NCBI GenBank assembly: GCA_023258355.1
Contig: JALQZL010000047.1
Span: forward strand, 1-8,353
Source: Wenzhouxiangellaceae bacterium
Lineage (GTDB): Bacteria; Pseudomonadota; Gammaproteobacteria; Xanthomonadales; Wenzhouxiangellaceae
DNA: 8,353 bases
Direction: 5' to 3'
Shown here: positions 6,410-8,353 of the stretch, in pieces
Layout: the number at the start of each line of letters is the position of its first letter
Position numbering within the stretch: position 1 is the first letter of the stretch
The notes under the pieces: model-generated
Told to the model about the DNA's origin: nothing
The model's input: only the letters and a program-made list of their open reading frames with translations
The model's database searches: none
Made by a program: the position numbers and the translations under genes

Positions 6410-8353
6410 GAAAATGTCGTATGGGTTCTCAGTTTCTTCAGCTGCTTTGTTGGCTTGAATCTCCGGCAGCGCATCAGCATGGAACCATTCTTGTACTGCC
6501 CCTGCGGTACCAGGCCGCACGCGAAGACCCGTCTCTGGATCAATCCATGCTGAGGCAACACCCACTGGCATAGGGGCATACACCTCGGGCAACCCTTGCA
6601 GTGCAGTGTCCATATAATCCACCCACAAAGGCAGCGCTGTGCGGCCCCCTTGTTCTAGTTGACCGAGCGACTCATAGTCATCACGCCCAACCCAGACGGT
6701 GGTCACCAATCCGCCACCTGTACCCACAAACCAGGTGTCTCGATAGTCATTGCTTGTCCCCGTTTTGCCTGCCAAATCATCACGACCAATGGCGAGTGCG
6801 CGTCGCCCAGTGCCAAGACGCACCACATCTTTCATCACTGAGTGGATTAGCCAAGCTGTTTGAGGAGACAAAATCACCGATGCTTTGTTCGGAACGATTG
6901 GTCCGACAAAATCAGGATCAACCCAATCACCAATCACACCCGCGTTGGATGTTTCTGGGCATTGGTCACAGATGCGTGTGGCCACGGGTTCTAAGACCAC
7001 CTCGCCGGTCTCTGTCATGAGCGTCTCTAAAATGCGCGGTGTGGGCCGATGACCACCATTGATAAAGGCCGCATGTGTGGTGTTCACCATCATCGGTGCA
7101 AGGGTGCCAGAGCCGAGCGCCATCGATGGGCCATTGGGCAGATCTTCTTTTGGAATGCCCAAATCAGCAATATAGTTGCGTGTGGTCTCAAGCCCCATGC
7201 CCATCAACAGGCGAATGCTGACCAAGTTACGCGATTGAATCATGGCCTCCCTGAGAGGTGTCGGCCCAAAAAACCGCTCTGAGAAGTTCTGAGGTCGCCA
7301 GGCTTGGGCCATGGAAGGGTCGTCCACAACCACTGGCGCATCATTGACCAGAGAGGCGAGGTTGTACCCATTGTCCAAGGCGGCCGCATAAATAAATGGT
7401 TTGAAAGAGGAGCCGGGTTGGCGCTTACTCTGCGTGACTCGGTTGAACTGATTGCGACCAAAGTCTAAGCCACCCATCAAAGCTTTCACCTGACCAGAGA
7501 AGGCATCCATTGAGACCAAAGCCGCCTGCGCTTGGGGGATCTGTGCGATTTGCCACTGCCCATCATCATCGAGTCGTACTCGGATCACATCACCGGCGGT
7601 GACCACCTCATCCACGCGAGAGGGTCTGCGTCCCAGCGCATCAAGTGCCAGATGGGCTCGGGCCCATTGAACATCATCCAAGGAGAAGTTGAGCCACTGG
7701 CCTTGGTGAGTAAACACGGCAGCCGACTGAGCATCGGCTTGATAGACCAAAGCAGGGTGGAGATCAGCCACAGGCTCAAACGCATCGAGCGCCTCCAGAG
7801 CAGCCTCCTCATTTAGGGTTTCCAGATTAAAGCCTTCCGCATCTCGCCCCATCTGGATCAGTGGTTCAAGATCCAAACGGGCCTCTGCGCCACGCCAACC
7901 ATGGCGACGGTCATAACCTTGCAGTCCATTTTCAATGGTCGCTTGGGCTGCCCGCTGCATTCTCGAATCGAGTGTGGTTCTGGCGATGTAGCCGCCAGTG
8001 TAGGCCTCTTCGGCGCCCAATTGGCCAATGATCTCCAGTCGGGCCATTTCGGCGACCCAAGGTGCGGACAGCTCAATTTCAGGCCCGTGATATCGGGCAT
8101 TATTCGGTTCGGCCCGAGCCTCTTGGGCTTCTCGCTCAGTGATGTAGCCCAGCAAGGCCATGCGACCCAACACCCAATTGCGGCGGATCATGGCTTGGTG
8201 TTCATTGCTGATGGGGTTATCCCTGGAGGGTGCCTTGGGCAGTGCGGCAATTTGTGCCATCTCAGCCAATGTGAGTTCATCCACTGTCTTGCCGTAGTAG
8301 ACCTGGGCGGCGGCACCCACACCATATGCCCGATGTCCAAGAAACTCCTTATT
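6407..8353 (-). CDS. mrcA: Penicillin-binding protein 1A, bifunctional transglycosylase/transpeptidase (5' end beyond window)
   Basis: Inner-membrane enzyme that polymerises lipid II into glycan strands (GT51 domain) and cross-links them (transpeptidase). 648 residues are visible. The frame is open to the right edge: the codons before GTG 8320 read NKEFLGHRAYG, a typical GT51 stretch, so that GTG is internal and the membrane anchor, catalytic Glu and most of the GT domain are missing. Seen in order: the GT51 end (YGVGAAAQVYYGK, LPKAPSRDNP), a PCB_OB-like insert (about 7530-7870), then transpeptidase SxxK in GSSFKPF (nucleophile Ser codon 7409-7411), SxN as SRN (7226-7234) and KTG (6758-6766). 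All three active-site motifs are intact. A CDQC pair lies at 6959-6970 between SxN and KTG. The hydrophilic tail ends in NPYDIF. Full-length PBP1A usually has 800 or more residues. It is the first visible gene of a three-gene minus-strand cluster; its promoter is outside the window. Confidence 0.95.
   Translation of the reverse strand, partial: NKEFLGHRAYGVGAAAQVYYGKTVDELTLAEMAQIAALPKAPSRDNPISNEHQAMIRRNWVLGRMALLGYITEREAQEARAEPNNARYHGPEIELSAPWVAEMARLEIIGQLGAEEAYTGGYIARTTLDSRMQRAAQATIENGLQGYDRRHGWRGAEARLDLEPLIQMGRDAEGFNLETLNEEAALEALDAFEPVADLHPALVYQADAQSAAVFTHQGQWLNFSLDDVQWARAHLALDALGRRPSRVDEVVTAGDVIRVRLDDDGQWQIAQIPQAQAALVSMDAFSGQVKALMGGLDFGRNQFNRVTQSKRQPGSSFKPFIYAAALDNGYNLASLVNDAPVVVDDPSMAQAWRPQNFSERFFGPTPLREAMIQSRNLVSIRLLMGMGLETTRNYIADLGIPKEDLPNGPSMALGSGTLAPMMVNTTHAAFINGGHRPTPRILETLMTETGEVVLEPVATRICDQCPETSNAGVIGDWVDPDFVGPIVPNKASVILSPQTAWLIHSVMKDVVRLGTGRRALAIGRDDLAGKTGTSNDYRDTWFVGTGGGLVTTVWVGRDDYESLGQLEQGGRTALPLWVDYMDTALQGLPEVYAPMPVGVASAWIDPETGLRVRPGTAGAVQEWFHADALPEIQANKAAEETENPYDIF

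Noticed and set aside
6601..7020. 139-codon plus-strand open frame opposite mrcA
   Set aside because: Shadow of the transpeptidase coding strand: the encoded protein is rich in His, Pro, Arg and Cys, with no recognisable domain, and the opposite strand carries the intact SxN and KTG boxes.
8318..8320. GTG 8320 as the start of mrcA
   Set aside because: Upstream codons encode a normal GT51 stretch (FLGHRAYG), so this is an internal valine.
1..8353. Mobile elements, CRISPR arrays, tRNA genes, defence islands
   Set aside because: I saw no transposase or integrase sequence, no regularly spaced repeats, no cloverleaf-like gene and no toxin-antitoxin or nuclease pair. All intact genes except two are housekeeping or transport genes.

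Overview
The window is ordinary-looking chromosomal DNA from a bacterium, most likely a gammaproteobacterium of moderate GC. That placement is inferred from the proteins: an MnmG almost co-linear with the E. coli protein, a class A PBP of the PBP1A (MrcA) type, and a long, fused SppA. I cannot name a genus. There is no rRNA, tRNA, CRISPR array, insertion sequence or phage gene, and genes are packed tightly: the only gap above 25 bases is the 162-base divergent control region at 2279-2440.

Layout, left to right. (1) The C-terminal two thirds of sppA (plus strand, cut by the left edge) is followed after 10 bases by crcB, a fluoride channel; the two probably share a transcript. (2) A minus-strand lipoprotein of the DUF2799 type sits tail to tail with crcB. 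(3) A compact divergent control region separates it from a plus-strand AGCS-family sodium:alanine/glycine symporter. (4) The symporter ends two bases from the end of minus-strand mnmG, with an inverted repeat over the junction. (5) The right half is one minus-strand cluster transcribed right to left: mrcA (PBP1A, cut by the right edge), a 215-residue uncharacterised protein whose start codon overlaps the mrcA stop (TAATG), and mnmG 14-23 bases further on.

The minus-strand cluster joins cell-wall synthesis (PBP1A), an unknown protein and wobble-uridine modification of tRNA (MnmG). The spacing suggests co-expression, not necessarily shared function. The most interesting item is the unknown protein: it has a helix-rich, HTH-like N-terminal part and a stretch resembling the nucleotidyltransferase G-x-x-x-x-G...S motif, but the two usual metal-binding acidic positions are Arg and Cys. 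I found no strong evidence for a new multi-gene system. The remaining findings concern gene neighbourhood, start choice and possible RNA structure.
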